Below the pieces are notes generated by a model, which searched no databases, was not told where the DNA came from, and saw nothing but the letters and a program-made list of their open reading frames with translations. The position numbers were made by a program, and so were the translations under genes. From positions 36,768 to 100,767 of the IMG/VR virus record IMGVR_UViG_3300042386_000659: a DNA stretch of 64,000 bases; one strand, 5' to 3'. Shown piece after piece: positions 41,849 through 51,556 of the stretch (positions are counted from its first letter, which is position 1; the number at the start of each line of letters is the position of its first letter). This DNA comes from a virus.

Positions 41849-43513
41849 TTATTTGTATATTAAGTAATTGTCTATTATTAACAAATCAATATCGGTATTA
41901 TGAAATGTATCTATCGCATCCTTTGGTGTTAATACCATTGTTTTATCTTTTATATTAAATGACGTATTCAACAATATTGGATAACCGCTTAGTTTCTCAA
42001 ATTCAATTAATAAATCATACATAATTGTATGTTTATATATTGTTTGTATTCTTGCGGTTCCATCAACATGTGTGACGGCCGGTAGTTTATCTAAGTACTC
42101 ATCTTTGACAGTAACTACTTGATTCATATATGGTACATCGTCAGTAACATTAAAATAAACATGTTGTTTATCTTTTACTACCATCGGTGCAAATGGTCTA
42201 AATTCTTCTCGTTTTTTTACAGTTTTATTAATCTTATCTTTCATACCCACAATTGTTGGGTTTGCCAAAATAGATCTATGACCCAAGGCTCTAGACCCAA
42301 ATTCACAAGGTCCTTGATACCATCCAACAATTTTACCTTCGTTTAATTTTTTTGCAATATTTCTAACCATTGTTTCTCTAGAATTAAGTTTAAAATACCG
42401 ATATCCCTTAATTGATGCGACTATTTGATTATCATAGAAATGTGGACCAATAAAAGGATTCTTATTAATTCTACCATTTAGTTTATTATTATTTACCAAA
42501 TAGTTAATACAAGATCCAATTGAGGAACCAGCATCAGATGGTGCAGGTGGTATCCATAGATTGTTAAAATGACTATTTCTAACTATTTTACCGTTAGCAA
42601 CTCCATTATATGCACAACCACCACCCAAACATAAATTTCGATTGTCATTTATTATAGAAATCGATTTTAAGACCTCAAAAAGTATTTCCTCATATCTTTT
42701 CTGTACCGAGGCTGCTAAGTCCTTATAATTAGGTTCTAAACCCCCTTCAGGGACCCTTGGCTCTATACCCAATAACTCAATTAACTTCTCATTGAACATT
42801 AACTTGTCAGATGTGTTCCATGTGAATACGTCCATGTTACAAGTTAGTTTACTATTCTTATACTTAATCAATTCTCTTACTTTTTCAATGTAAACATCTG
42901 GATTACCGTAAGGTGCCAATCCCATTACCTTATATTCACCTTCGTTTGGTCTAAACCCTAAGAATGATGTCATCGCAGAATAAAATAAACCAATAGAATG
43001 GGGGTATTCCGCCATTGATATTTTACTTATATTTTTTTTATCCGCTAACGCCATGGACATTGTTTCATATTCGCCAACACCATCTATTGATAAACAAATA
43101 CCGTTATCAAAATTTGAACTATAAAAAGAATAGTAAAGGTGGGAATCGTGATGGTTAGAGTAAAATACCTTATTACCATATTTTGGTAACAATTTATTTA
43201 AATTCCATATATTTTTTTTAATATTAAAATATGATTTAATACAATATATTGGATTAGTAAGTAATTGACTCTTTGCATTATCAATAACCCTTTTTAATTT
43301 TAATTTTGGGTTCTCATAATAACAAACAGCCTCAACTTTATCCTTTGTTAATTTATATTGTTTATATATGTAATTTAATGAATTAATTGGGAATGAACTA
43401 TCGTGTTTTATACCTGTGAATTTTTCTTCCTCGCAAGCGTAGATTAATTGTCCGTTTCTAAATAAACAAACGGACGAATCGTGATAGTATGCGGATATTC
43501 CAATTATGTACAT
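41849..43513 (-). CDS. NodU/CmcH/TobZ-family carbamoyltransferase
   Basis: The 554-residue protein starts GISAYYHDSSVCLFRNGQLIYACEEEKFTG, typical of NodU-type carbamoyltransferases. It has the NHHDSHLYYSFYSS metal-binding His set at residue 120, LSIDGVGEYETMSM, GEYKVMGLAPYG and EEFRPFAPMVV. These enzymes make carbamoyl adenylate from carbamoyl phosphate and ATP, then transfer it to a sugar hydroxyl. It likely carbamoylates a sugar in this glycan pathway. Confidence 0.9.
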   Translation of the reverse strand: MYIIGISAYYHDSSVCLFRNGQLIYACEEEKFTGIKHDSSFPINSLNYIYKQYKLTKDKVEAVCYYENPKLKLKRVIDNAKSQLLTNPIYCIKSYFNIKKNIWNLNKLLPKYGNKVFYSNHHDSHLYYSFYSSNFDNGICLSIDGVGEYETMSMALADKKNISKISMAEYPHSIGLFYSAMTSFLGFRPNEGEYKVMGLAPYGNPDVYIEKVRELIKYKNSKLTCNMDVFTWNTSDKLMFNEKLIELLGIEPRVPEGGLEPNYKDLAASVQKRYEEILFEVLKSISIINDNRNLCLGGGCAYNGVANGKIVRNSHFNNLWIPPAPSDAGSSIGSCINYLVNNNKLNGRINKNPFIGPHFYDNQIVASIKGYRYFKLNSRETMVRNIAKKLNEGKIVGWYQGPCEFGSRALGHRSILANPTIVGMKDKINKTVKKREEFRPFAPMVVKDKQHVYFNVTDDVPYMNQVVTVKDEYLDKLPAVTHVDGTARIQTIYKHTIMYDLLIEFEKLSGYPILLNTSFNIKDKTMVLTPKDAIDTFHNTDIDLLIIDNYLIYK

Positions 43514-44658
43514 TATTCTCTATTGTATCCATAATAAATAGTGTCCTTATTTTTCCTTTCTCTCCATGGGTCTAATACAATACTTCCTTCGGGAAATATG
43601 GTTTCGTTGAAGGTGTTTCTGTGACCCAACACATAAACTGCAGGACCGTCTATTATATCATATTTAACGTTATCTTTTAAATAATACCCTATTAAACGAG
43701 AATAAGAACCGTCTGTATATTCAACATCAGGTTTATAACTTTCACCCATAATAACAATAGGTAAATTGTTCATAAATGAAAGATTAGAAGCTCTTATTGA
43801 TAAATTCTTAGCTTGTTTCTCTCTAGACACCATAATTGAACTAAACAAGTCATATCCCAGTCCTATGTCTTTAGCAAGGTATCTTAAGGCAATATTATCT
43901 CTTGGATGACATGGTCCACCATCACCCATACCCGCTTTCATGTAAGCCGAACTAATAATTCTTTGAGTACTTTTTTCTAATGCGTTAGTTATTAAATCGG
44001 TATTCATGTTACCATCCATATCGGCAATATCCTGTATCATATTAACAAAACTAATTTTCATTGATATGAATGTGTTATAAAATATTTTGATAGCCTCCGC
44101 ATCCTCCCACGTACCAATTTCACATCTTGTTTTGGGATACACAAATGTTCCATAGAATTCGGTTAATTTGTCCACGTCACTTGTTTTTGTCCCATCTTCT
44201 GTTCCAATTATGATCATTTCCGGTCTTACCATATCTTCTTTAACTGTACCCATCGCAATTAAATAAGGATTATAGATGAACCTATAATTTTTAATTAATG
44301 GGTAAAATTCTCTTCTTATTGTACCAGGTAAAACGGTTGATATTAGTACTACTAATTGTTCTTTAGTTGTATATTGATTTATTTCTTGGAGTACTTCTTT
44401 AACAATTGAATAATCAAAATCTTTAGGAGGTAAATGTGATGTTGGTTTACTACCATCATAATCCTTATGGTGTGGTGTGGGTACCGCAACGAAAATCAAA
44501 TCCTTACCTTCACATAAGTCCTTTAAATTATAATTCATGATAAATTTAGTGTGTGGGATAGTTACTATATCATACCCCTCAACATGATGTCCAGCATTAA
44601 CCATAGTCTCTGCGGCGTCCTTACCTAATTTACCAACACCTATAAAACCTACTTTCAT
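43513..44658 (-). CDS. UDP-glucose/GDP-mannose dehydrogenase-family protein
   Basis: The 381-residue protein has the NAD-binding glycine loop GFIGVGKLGKDAAE, a VAVPTPH segment, STVLPGTIR, the catalytic GDGGPCHPRD (Cys250) and a C-terminal Rossmann part (PIVIMGESYKPD). Bacterial family members oxidise nucleotide-sugar C6 to uronic acids, using a Cys in GGSCFPKD. Here Ser is Pro and Phe is His (GPCHPRD), but Cys and Asp remain. It would supply a uronic acid sugar. Confidence 0.85.
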   Translation of the reverse strand: MKVGFIGVGKLGKDAAETMVNAGHHVEGYDIVTIPHTKFIMNYNLKDLCEGKDLIFVAVPTPHHKDYDGSKPTSHLPPKDFDYSIVKEVLQEINQYTTKEQLVVLISTVLPGTIRREFYPLIKNYRFIYNPYLIAMGTVKEDMVRPEMIIIGTEDGTKTSDVDKLTEFYGTFVYPKTRCEIGTWEDAEAIKIFYNTFISMKISFVNMIQDIADMDGNMNTDLITNALEKSTQRIISSAYMKAGMGDGGPCHPRDNIALRYLAKDIGLGYDLFSSIMVSREKQAKNLSIRASNLSFMNNLPIVIMGESYKPDVEYTDGSYSRLIGYYLKDNVKYDIIDGPAVYVLGHRNTFNETIFPEGSIVLDPWRERKNKDTIYYGYNRE

Positions 44659-45419
44659 AATAATTTTCTTTTTTTTGGTTCTTCATTGATAATTTCATAA
44701 ACTTTTTTTGCCCAATATTTGTGGGCGTCTTCACCAAAATGTCCTTTTTTAGAATGTACGGACCATTTAAAGTTGGTTTTATTAGTTAAATGTCCAAAAA
44801 AAGTTTGGTCGGTATTGTTAAACCCAATATGTTTTATTTTTTTAGTGTCGTCATATAACCAAAGATTATTAATGTATGATGAACGTAAAATGTGATTTTT
44901 ATCTACATCTTCTAAACTCAAAAAGGAATGTAATCCATTTAAAAATGTGTATTTAATTTTAAAAGTATCTAAAAAAATAGATAAATTATTTACATATCTT
45001 AAATTTTTTAAATTAGAATATAGTATGTCATGAAAATGAACTATCGTATCTCTAAATTTTTCCAATTCGTTTTTCATACTTGGAGCATCTTTTAAATTAT
45101 ACATTGGATTTATGTTAGCAACCATATTAACATCGGGAATATATACTTCTTTTCTGTCGAATCCTGACCACATAACAATCACATGTAAATCTTCTATTTT
45201 ATGTGATTTATTAATTAATACATTTTCAATTATCCAATCTTGAGTTGTTCTAAAAATGTATTCATTACTTGCACCTCCTTTGGCGATATTAACATATTCA
45301 TCTCCAGTCATGTCGGATAAAAATTTACCCCATGATTTTTCATAACAAGATGATTGATGTTCATATTCCATTTCAGAAGCCGCAGTATGACTACACCCAT
45401 TAAATAACATTATTCCCAT
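44655..45419 (-). CDS. SGNH-hydrolase-like protein
   Basis: The 254-residue protein has MLFNGCSHTAASEMEYE near the start, KGGASNEYIFR (block III-like Gly-Asn) and GHFGEDAHKYWAKKVYE, where D and H complete an SGNH triad. Esterase-like function on acylated sugars is likely; the 32227 protein is a distant sister. It overlaps the dehydrogenase by 4 bases and ends KKRKLL. Confidence 0.75.
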   Translation of the reverse strand: MGIMLFNGCSHTAASEMEYEHQSSCYEKSWGKFLSDMTGDEYVNIAKGGASNEYIFRTTQDWIIENVLINKSHKIEDLHVIVMWSGFDRKEVYIPDVNMVANINPMYNLKDAPSMKNELEKFRDTIVHFHDILYSNLKNLRYVNNLSIFLDTFKIKYTFLNGLHSFLSLEDVDKNHILRSSYINNLWLYDDTKKIKHIGFNNTDQTFFGHLTNKTNFKWSVHSKKGHFGEDAHKYWAKKVYEIINEEPKKRKLL

Positions 45420-48400
45420 TATATTAAATTTCTTAAAATTGGTCCAGTTGCAATCGAAACTTTTTTTGATTTACTACGAAACTGTTCGTGAATTGTTTCT
45501 TTTACTAATGAATCTTTAGTTAACCATTTATATATGTTACCACTATTATTAAAAGTATCTTTAAATGACATATCACCGTGACTATTTTGTCTTTCCCATT
45601 TATATGTTTCTTCTATTTTTGGTGTCATTCCATAGTGTTTCATTTCGTGATTAATTTTATATTGGTAATTACCCTTATCATCAATTTCAAATGATATATT
45701 AGCCCTATAGTTTACCGATATACTACCCCACGATGTTATATCCTTTTCAGGGTCAAATATGATGTTCATTTTGAATCCTTTGAATATCCTAAATAAACCA
45801 TAGAATATTGGTAAAAATTCATTTGCGATGTTTGTACTTAAAAATGAGGTTGACATATCTTCAGTTATTAACTTGAAGTTAATATTATCGTCTTGCGGTA
45901 TATATTCATCTATATTGGTGTTTGATGTCTCAAATGTAAAACATTCAGTAATATCTCCGTGTCTTTGTGCGTTATCTAAAACACTACCTGCGAAGTCCTT
46001 TAATATCTCTAACCAAATATGAAAACACTTAATTCTTACGAAACGATTTAACTGTGTATTTTTATATCCATGTGTATACCAATTACCAAATACTTGATTG
46101 TCCCATATTCTCTCTTGCCAAGCAATTCCATAAATGTCAAATCTTTCTTGTAAATCACTAAGTGCGCTTGGGCCACAACCCATACCTGGACTTAATTGGT
46201 GGATATACTTTCTCACATTATAAATTAAAATATTACTATGATAATAATCGATATGTTCTTCTGTTGGGAATCCGATTAACCAATTAACGTGAGTCCAAAT
46301 TTTTTGGGTCAAGTATGTGTCTTTTAGATTGTTTTCAATTTCCCAAATCTCAATTCTCTTTCTCATATCGTTAAGAACCTTTTGACTACCCGACTCAACC
46401 CCATAACTTAATGCAGTACATCCTGAATCCGCAATCTTATTAATAAATTCTTTGGTCATTCTACCATCACATCTACTGTAACTATTCCAACCAATATCTA
46501 ATTTATTTTCAATGATTAGGTCCACTAATTTTTGAAAATTAGCAAGGTTACCATTTACCAAACTATCCACAAACCAAAATCTTCTAACACCGTATGTTTC
46601 AATTTGATATTTCATTTCCTCAATTACCCTTTCTGGCGTCATAGATCTAAATCTCCAAAAATAAGTTTCCGCACAAAAACTACATTGAGCAACACATCCT
46701 CTCGATGTTTCAATACTAACACCGTCTTTATGTAAATAAGATTCTAAATCGTAATCCGTAAAATCAGCATACGCTTTATCATCTAAATTTAATCTACTAT
46801 TTGAATCGCCGATAAAAACACCTTCACTTGGTAATCTCTTTAAATGTGTTTCATCATTTAAGAAGTTTACAAAACTTTCCTCCGCTTCACCTTTAAAAAA
46901 GTAATTAACATACTTTGAAAATTGTGATGACAACAACCACGCTTCAGTTGATACTGCCGGCCCACCAACAACAATTGCAACATTGGGTAATTTCTCTCTT
47001 AATTTTTTTACCATTAATAGAGTTGCCTGACTGTTAGTGGTATACATACTGAACCCAATAACGGTTGGCTTATCTAATACAATTTTATCCACCGCAGCAT
47101 TTAAAAACGGTTCTATTTCTTTTAAAAGATACTTATTAAAAAACCAAGAATCTTCCCAATAGAAAAATTTCTCTGATCTCCAATAATCTTCTCCTGTTCT
47201 TTCAATTAAATTATGATATAATTGAACATTTAAATCATATACTTTACAAGCAAATCCTTCCTTTCGTAATGTACCAACAATCTTAGATAAGCCATATGGT
47301 GGGAAAATAACGCCCCAACTTGGACATATTGCCATTACAACTCTCTCACGTCCCTCATTAAAATCTTTTAATGCTGTTGGTTCGTTAAAATTTTGATATT
47401 TTAATTGTCCATTAACACCTATATGTGCTGACGCATGATTCATCGGCATTTTCGTTGTTGATTGTACATCCCTTTCTAAAATATGTTTTAAAATTAATTG
47501 GTCTCTATCCGCACCAATTGATTCAATTTGTTCTTTTAATTTAATTGACTCTTCATTAAAATATAATTTATCAATGAATGAACACGTTGGGTCAAATCCA
47601 ACTAATACCGTGTTGTTAGGTAAGTTGTGCATAAACTCATCATACTTTTCTTGAATTTTACTTAACCCTATAAATGAGTTGGTAAAATCAGTACAATAAA
47701 TGTTTGATATGCTGATATAATTTTTTTGACCATTGACTTTGTCTAATAATGACTTAGGGTTTTGTATTAAATCAATATGTAATAGTTCAACATCTAATGT
47801 TCTAAATTTGTCTAAAAATTCATAAAATAGGTTTTCTCCCCCGAAGTAATCAAAAGTTCGATTTAAACTTAATAAAAAGTTATTTGTGAATTTTCCATCA
47901 ATCCCAAATACCTTTTGTCCCATTCCTAAAAAATGAAAAAAATTATTATCACTAAATTGGTTAATTAACAGTTTGATGTCTCGTATATTACTTTTATAAA
48001 TCAAATCAATCCATGCTAAGCTCTTTTCATTAAAATCATATATGATTAATTTACCACCCTCTTTTAAATGATTACTCTTTAATGAATCTAAAAATTTAAA
48101 CCCACCCGCAGGAACTGCAATTGTGTCAAACTTATTATTTTTATACCCATAGGTTAAATTCATATCTTCTGAATTTAATAACCATATTTGATTTTTAATT
48201 GAATTTGGTATTTGTAATAATTTAACTTGGTTTGTGTTGAGAGTGGTATCAACTGTTTGTGTTTTTAAACATTCTAAGAATCTGTTGCTGTTAGATTCGG
48301 GATAGTAGTACGTTCTTTTATTTCTTATTGTTTCATTCCAATTGATGATATCAAATCCGTTCTTTAATGATTCATTAATAAATTTCCACCCTTGCTTTTG

Positions 48401-48934
48401 GTGGTGTCGTTTTTCGATTTGTCCAGTATTTTTAATCCATAGTGGTGTGTAATCGTCGTGGAAATTTTCGACACTTCTTTCTATAACAACTAAATCGTCT
48501 TCTTCATATTCCCATCCACCATATTCGGGTTTACCTGCCTTTACCCAATTTTTAGTGTTAACTAATACAAATTGGTGATGTAATTCATACCAAAGTTCTT
48601 TCCATTCCAATATATGACCTGCAGCCATATAATTTGGATTTTTAAGAATTTCATTTTTAATATCAAATATTATTGAGCTGTCGAAAATACGAACTCCCGC
48701 AGCCATGAATAATATGTGGTCGTATTTTTCATAATTCTCTTTTAACGCTTTATATATTGATTCGCTTTCAAAAACGTCAATTGTTTTGTTAGAAATTTCA
48801 TTGATTCTATAGGAATAGAATTTAGTAAATTCAACCATTCTTTTAGATAACTCTTCATTATGAAGTGTATCTGAAGGAAATATACAAATTGAAAGATTAA
48901 TATCGTTTATAAAACTATCGTGAATTATGTCCAT
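45419..48934 (-). CDS. Three-part fusion: GT-like, methyltransferase-like, B12-binding radical SAM
   Basis: The 1171-residue protein is one ORF. Residues 1-200 look like a GT-A-like or otherwise glycan-related domain (KYDHILFMAAGVRIFDS, GGWEYEEDDL). Residues about 210-450 are methyltransferase-like (FDTIAVPAGGFKFLDS, KEGGKLIIYD). Residues about 530-690 form a B12-binding Rossmann domain (AICPSWGVIFPPYGLS, VIGFSMYTTNSQ, VVGGPAVST). The radical SAM core starts with CVAQCSFC at 747-754. The whole order suggests a multistep modification enzyme, perhaps a B12-dependent methyltransferase. Confidence 0.75.
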   Translation of the reverse strand: MDIIHDSFINDINLSICIFPSDTLHNEELSKRMVEFTKFYSYRINEISNKTIDVFESESIYKALKENYEKYDHILFMAAGVRIFDSSIIFDIKNEILKNPNYMAAGHILEWKELWYELHHQFVLVNTKNWVKAGKPEYGGWEYEEDDLVVIERSVENFHDDYTPLWIKNTGQIEKRHHQKQGWKFINESLKNGFDIINWNETIRNKRTYYYPESNSNRFLECLKTQTVDTTLNTNQVKLLQIPNSIKNQIWLLNSEDMNLTYGYKNNKFDTIAVPAGGFKFLDSLKSNHLKEGGKLIIYDFNEKSLAWIDLIYKSNIRDIKLLINQFSDNNFFHFLGMGQKVFGIDGKFTNNFLLSLNRTFDYFGGENLFYEFLDKFRTLDVELLHIDLIQNPKSLLDKVNGQKNYISISNIYCTDFTNSFIGLSKIQEKYDEFMHNLPNNTVLVGFDPTCSFIDKLYFNEESIKLKEQIESIGADRDQLILKHILERDVQSTTKMPMNHASAHIGVNGQLKYQNFNEPTALKDFNEGRERVVMAICPSWGVIFPPYGLSKIVGTLRKEGFACKVYDLNVQLYHNLIERTGEDYWRSEKFFYWEDSWFFNKYLLKEIEPFLNAAVDKIVLDKPTVIGFSMYTTNSQATLLMVKKLREKLPNVAIVVGGPAVSTEAWLLSSQFSKYVNYFFKGEAEESFVNFLNDETHLKRLPSEGVFIGDSNSRLNLDDKAYADFTDYDLESYLHKDGVSIETSRGCVAQCSFCAETYFWRFRSMTPERVIEEMKYQIETYGVRRFWFVDSLVNGNLANFQKLVDLIIENKLDIGWNSYSRCDGRMTKEFINKIADSGCTALSYGVESGSQKVLNDMRKRIEIWEIENNLKDTYLTQKIWTHVNWLIGFPTEEHIDYYHSNILIYNVRKYIHQLSPGMGCGPSALSDLQERFDIYGIAWQERIWDNQVFGNWYTHGYKNTQLNRFVRIKCFHIWLEILKDFAGSVLDNAQRHGDITECFTFETSNTNIDEYIPQDDNINFKLITEDMSTSFLSTNIANEFLPIFYGLFRIFKGFKMNIIFDPEKDITSWGSISVNYRANISFEIDDKGNYQYKINHEMKHYGMTPKIEETYKWERQNSHGDMSFKDTFNNSGNIYKWLTKDSLVKETIHEQFRSKSKKVSIATGPILRNLI

Positions 48935-49607
48935 ATAATGTATTAGTGTAAGTTATTGAATCGTTTAATAATTTAGGATTAATCCATCCATGAACAATTA
49001 CATGATATCTATCTTCATTAGAATTATTCCAAACTGCATGTTCATTTCCTAAATCAAGGAATACACCTCTACCTTTTTTAAATGGAACCAATCCATGGTC
49101 TTTAAATACGAACTGACAACCTTCAGGATTGTTTATTGCTATATTAAGTGGTCCAAAAATTCTTCCTTTACCATCGGTGTGAGGCATAATAAACCCACCA
49201 GCTTCTAATTTCATAATTCTAACTCTATCATATTGTTCATATCCTAATGATTTTATAAAGTTAGTTAATTTTGGAAGGTATTCACAAACGTCGGTCCAAT
49301 TATAATTTGCCTCTTCTTGTGTTTTAAATCCATATCTGTCAAAGTGTTCCGTCTTAGTTGAATCAATTCCGTGTAACGTCACCGCATTCCATCCTTCGTG
49401 ATTATACGATTTAATTTTATCTTTATCCCTATGTTTAACAAAGTATGTTTTTTCTAATGATTTAATTTCTTCTAACATCCCATCAAAATCATTATCAAAA
49501 TCAATCACAGAATATGGCCAATTACAATTTGTATCAAATATATTTTCAGGTATACCATCAGATGTCCAACTATTAGTTAACGCATCATCAAAAAAATTTT
49601 TTATCAT
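48915..49607 (-). CDS. Aspartyl/asparaginyl beta-hydroxylase-like oxygenase
   Basis: The 230-residue protein has MPHTDGKGRIFGPLNIAINN with the first His-Asp iron ligands, EGCQFVFKDHGLVPFKKGRG and LGNEHAVWNNSNEDRYHVIVHG, with the third His and the Arg. These match the Asp_Arg_Hydrox family of 2OG oxygenases that hydroxylate Asp or Asn or related groups. It overlaps the fusion protein gene by 20 bases. Substrate unknown. Confidence 0.82.
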   Translation of the reverse strand: MIKNFFDDALTNSWTSDGIPENIFDTNCNWPYSVIDFDNDFDGMLEEIKSLEKTYFVKHRDKDKIKSYNHEGWNAVTLHGIDSTKTEHFDRYGFKTQEEANYNWTDVCEYLPKLTNFIKSLGYEQYDRVRIMKLEAGGFIMPHTDGKGRIFGPLNIAINNPEGCQFVFKDHGLVPFKKGRGVFLDLGNEHAVWNNSNEDRYHVIVHGWINPKLLNDSITYTNTLYGHNSR

Positions 49608-49608
49608 A

Positions 49609-50577
49609 TTAATTTCCTTTTACTAACTCCGGACTTCTTTTACTTATCATAACATCTGTTGCACAATGACAGATATGCCATGGACATGTTATGGGACCTT
49701 TTGGCCATTTTATTTCTTGTAATTTATTTATATTACCCAAATTAAATCCAACACAATTACCTCTTTTTATTTCCCCATCAGCAAAAATAAATAAAGATTC
49801 CAAACCTATGTCACATTGGTATCCGTAAAAATCACTTAAACCTTCGTTAATATAATCAACCGCATCACCTTTGGTATCTATAGTTCCATCTTCCAAAATA
49901 AAATGTGAACCTATTAATGCAACTTTATTTATATTTGGTGAAATTATTTTGGTGTTAATTCTATTATCTCCTTTAAACCATTCTAATTGTTCTTCGGTAT
50001 ATAATAAAGTTTCTCTATCCGTTTGATCCCAATCTAATATTTTTACAGCTTCCATATTAAAATATTTCATGACATCACTTTCTTTAGTTGTATTAAACAT
50101 ATTAACCGCAACATCCCAATGTTTGGGGTCCATCATTATTCTTAAAGAACAATAACAATTATCAACGGATACCTTAATTTTATCTAAAACCTTATTCTTA
50201 TCTCCATACTGTGGGTGATATGTGAATACTATATAATTAACGTAGTTAGATAATTCAGAATAATATTCCATATTACGAGTACCATTTGTGGTAAGTCCAA
50301 CAGTACTACCTCTTTCGTGTATCATTTTACACAGGTCTAAAAGAAATGGTGACATTGTTGGTTCACCACCAGCAATTGACACATGTATTTTTGGGTATCT
50401 AACAAACAATTCATCGAAGAATGCTTTAACCGCCTCCCAAGTATACCCGTGATTATGTCCACTATGTAAAGCGGGGACACAATATGCACATTTATTTGAA
50501 CATATCGTATTAATTACCCACGTTACTTGTAAAACATCGGGATGATTGTTTACCACTTCTTTTATTTTTTTTCTCAT
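49609..50577 (-). CDS. Radical SAM enzyme
   Basis: The 322-residue protein has CSNKCAYC (CxxxCxxC) at residues 26-33, SIAGGEPTMSPF, and a C-terminal CPWHICHC set. It is shaped like QueE/SPASM-type enzymes with a short second cluster domain. The start follows the previous stop in a TAATG overlap with the 325-residue hypothetical; a one-base gap precedes the oxygenase. Part of a run of radical SAM genes. Confidence 0.85.
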   Translation of the reverse strand: MRKKIKEVVNNHPDVLQVTWVINTICSNKCAYCVPALHSGHNHGYTWEAVKAFFDELFVRYPKIHVSIAGGEPTMSPFLLDLCKMIHERGSTVGLTTNGTRNMEYYSELSNYVNYIVFTYHPQYGDKNKVLDKIKVSVDNCYCSLRIMMDPKHWDVAVNMFNTTKESDVMKYFNMEAVKILDWDQTDRETLLYTEEQLEWFKGDNRINTKIISPNINKVALIGSHFILEDGTIDTKGDAVDYINEGLSDFYGYQCDIGLESLFIFADGEIKRGNCVGFNLGNINKLQEIKWPKGPITCPWHICHCATDVMISKRSPELVKGN

Positions 50578-51554
50578 TATTCGTAGATTTTTATTTCTTT
50601 AATTCCATTAACTTGGGAAAATACCTCTCTATTCCATCTAGTCTTACAACTTTCATCTCCTAATGCCCACGCTACGGATGGTCCTGATGGTGTGAACCAT
50701 TTAGAAACGTCCGATTCAATTGCTAACATAGAATCGTCAATAATTATTCTTCCCAATTTATATCTACCTAATGATAATTTGTGCATATCATCAATCGGTA
50801 CTTTCGACTGAACCTCTGGCGAAAGAGATAAATACCAACCATAAAAACTCTCACGAATAGTATTGGTCATGTCAGGACCAAAATTCATCCATGTTTCTGG
50901 TGCAAATCTAATTTGTGGTCTAACTTCATCACGTGCAATAACCTCCCAATCATTTTCAGGCGCTATTGATAGATAGTCTTTTCCTAATGTATTATAACCA
51001 CAATATAATCCACCCCATTCAAATCTATCTTCTAAAAATAACTTATCAATTTCAGTCACTGGTTCGTGTAAACCTGCAGGTAAGAAATCATATAAACAAC
51101 TAAAATTTGGGAATTTGTGATGTGATCCATGTATGGCAGTTTCGATCATGTGAATAAATTCATTTAAAGATAAAAACTTATCGTGTAATTCATATGACCA
51201 CTTTTCTTTAGTTTGTAATTCTACGATTCTATCACCATACACTTCAAATTCTTCATGAAGATAGTTTAAAATAACACTATCTAATTGGTTGAAATCTGTG
51301 AACGTTGGTAGAACTTTATCATAGTGTTCATTAATAAAAACTAACACTCCGTTAATTTGTTCCATTAAATAACCAATGTTATTCATTTCATTGTTGGTTA
51401 TTCTGGCCTTAATTTCCATTTCTTTTTCTAAAGATTGTTTTGTCATAGATACCCATCTATCAACGACCGGATTTTGGTCATATAGATTATACGATACTGG
51501 TAATGTACCTCCGTCTTTTGTTGTAAATACAACTTTTAATACTGCCTTTGCCAT
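50577..51554 (-). CDS. Hypothetical protein in radical SAM cluster
   Basis: The 325-residue protein begins with a beta-rich region (KAVLKVVFTTKDGGTLPVSYNLYD) and a helical centre with several His (TAIHGSHHKFPN), and ends VNGIKEIKIYE. It has no recognised domain or Cys cluster. It sits between radical SAM genes on both sides, overlapping one of them, so it may be their substrate carrier, scaffold or partner. A phosphorylated sugar or peptide carrier cannot be excluded. Confidence 0.55.
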   Translation of the reverse strand: MAKAVLKVVFTTKDGGTLPVSYNLYDQNPVVDRWVSMTKQSLEKEMEIKARITNNEMNNIGYLMEQINGVLVFINEHYDKVLPTFTDFNQLDSVILNYLHEEFEVYGDRIVELQTKEKWSYELHDKFLSLNEFIHMIETAIHGSHHKFPNFSCLYDFLPAGLHEPVTEIDKLFLEDRFEWGGLYCGYNTLGKDYLSIAPENDWEVIARDEVRPQIRFAPETWMNFGPDMTNTIRESFYGWYLSLSPEVQSKVPIDDMHKLSLGRYKLGRIIIDDSMLAIESDVSKWFTPSGPSVAWALGDESCKTRWNREVFSQVNGIKEIKIYE

Positions 51555-51556
51555 AA

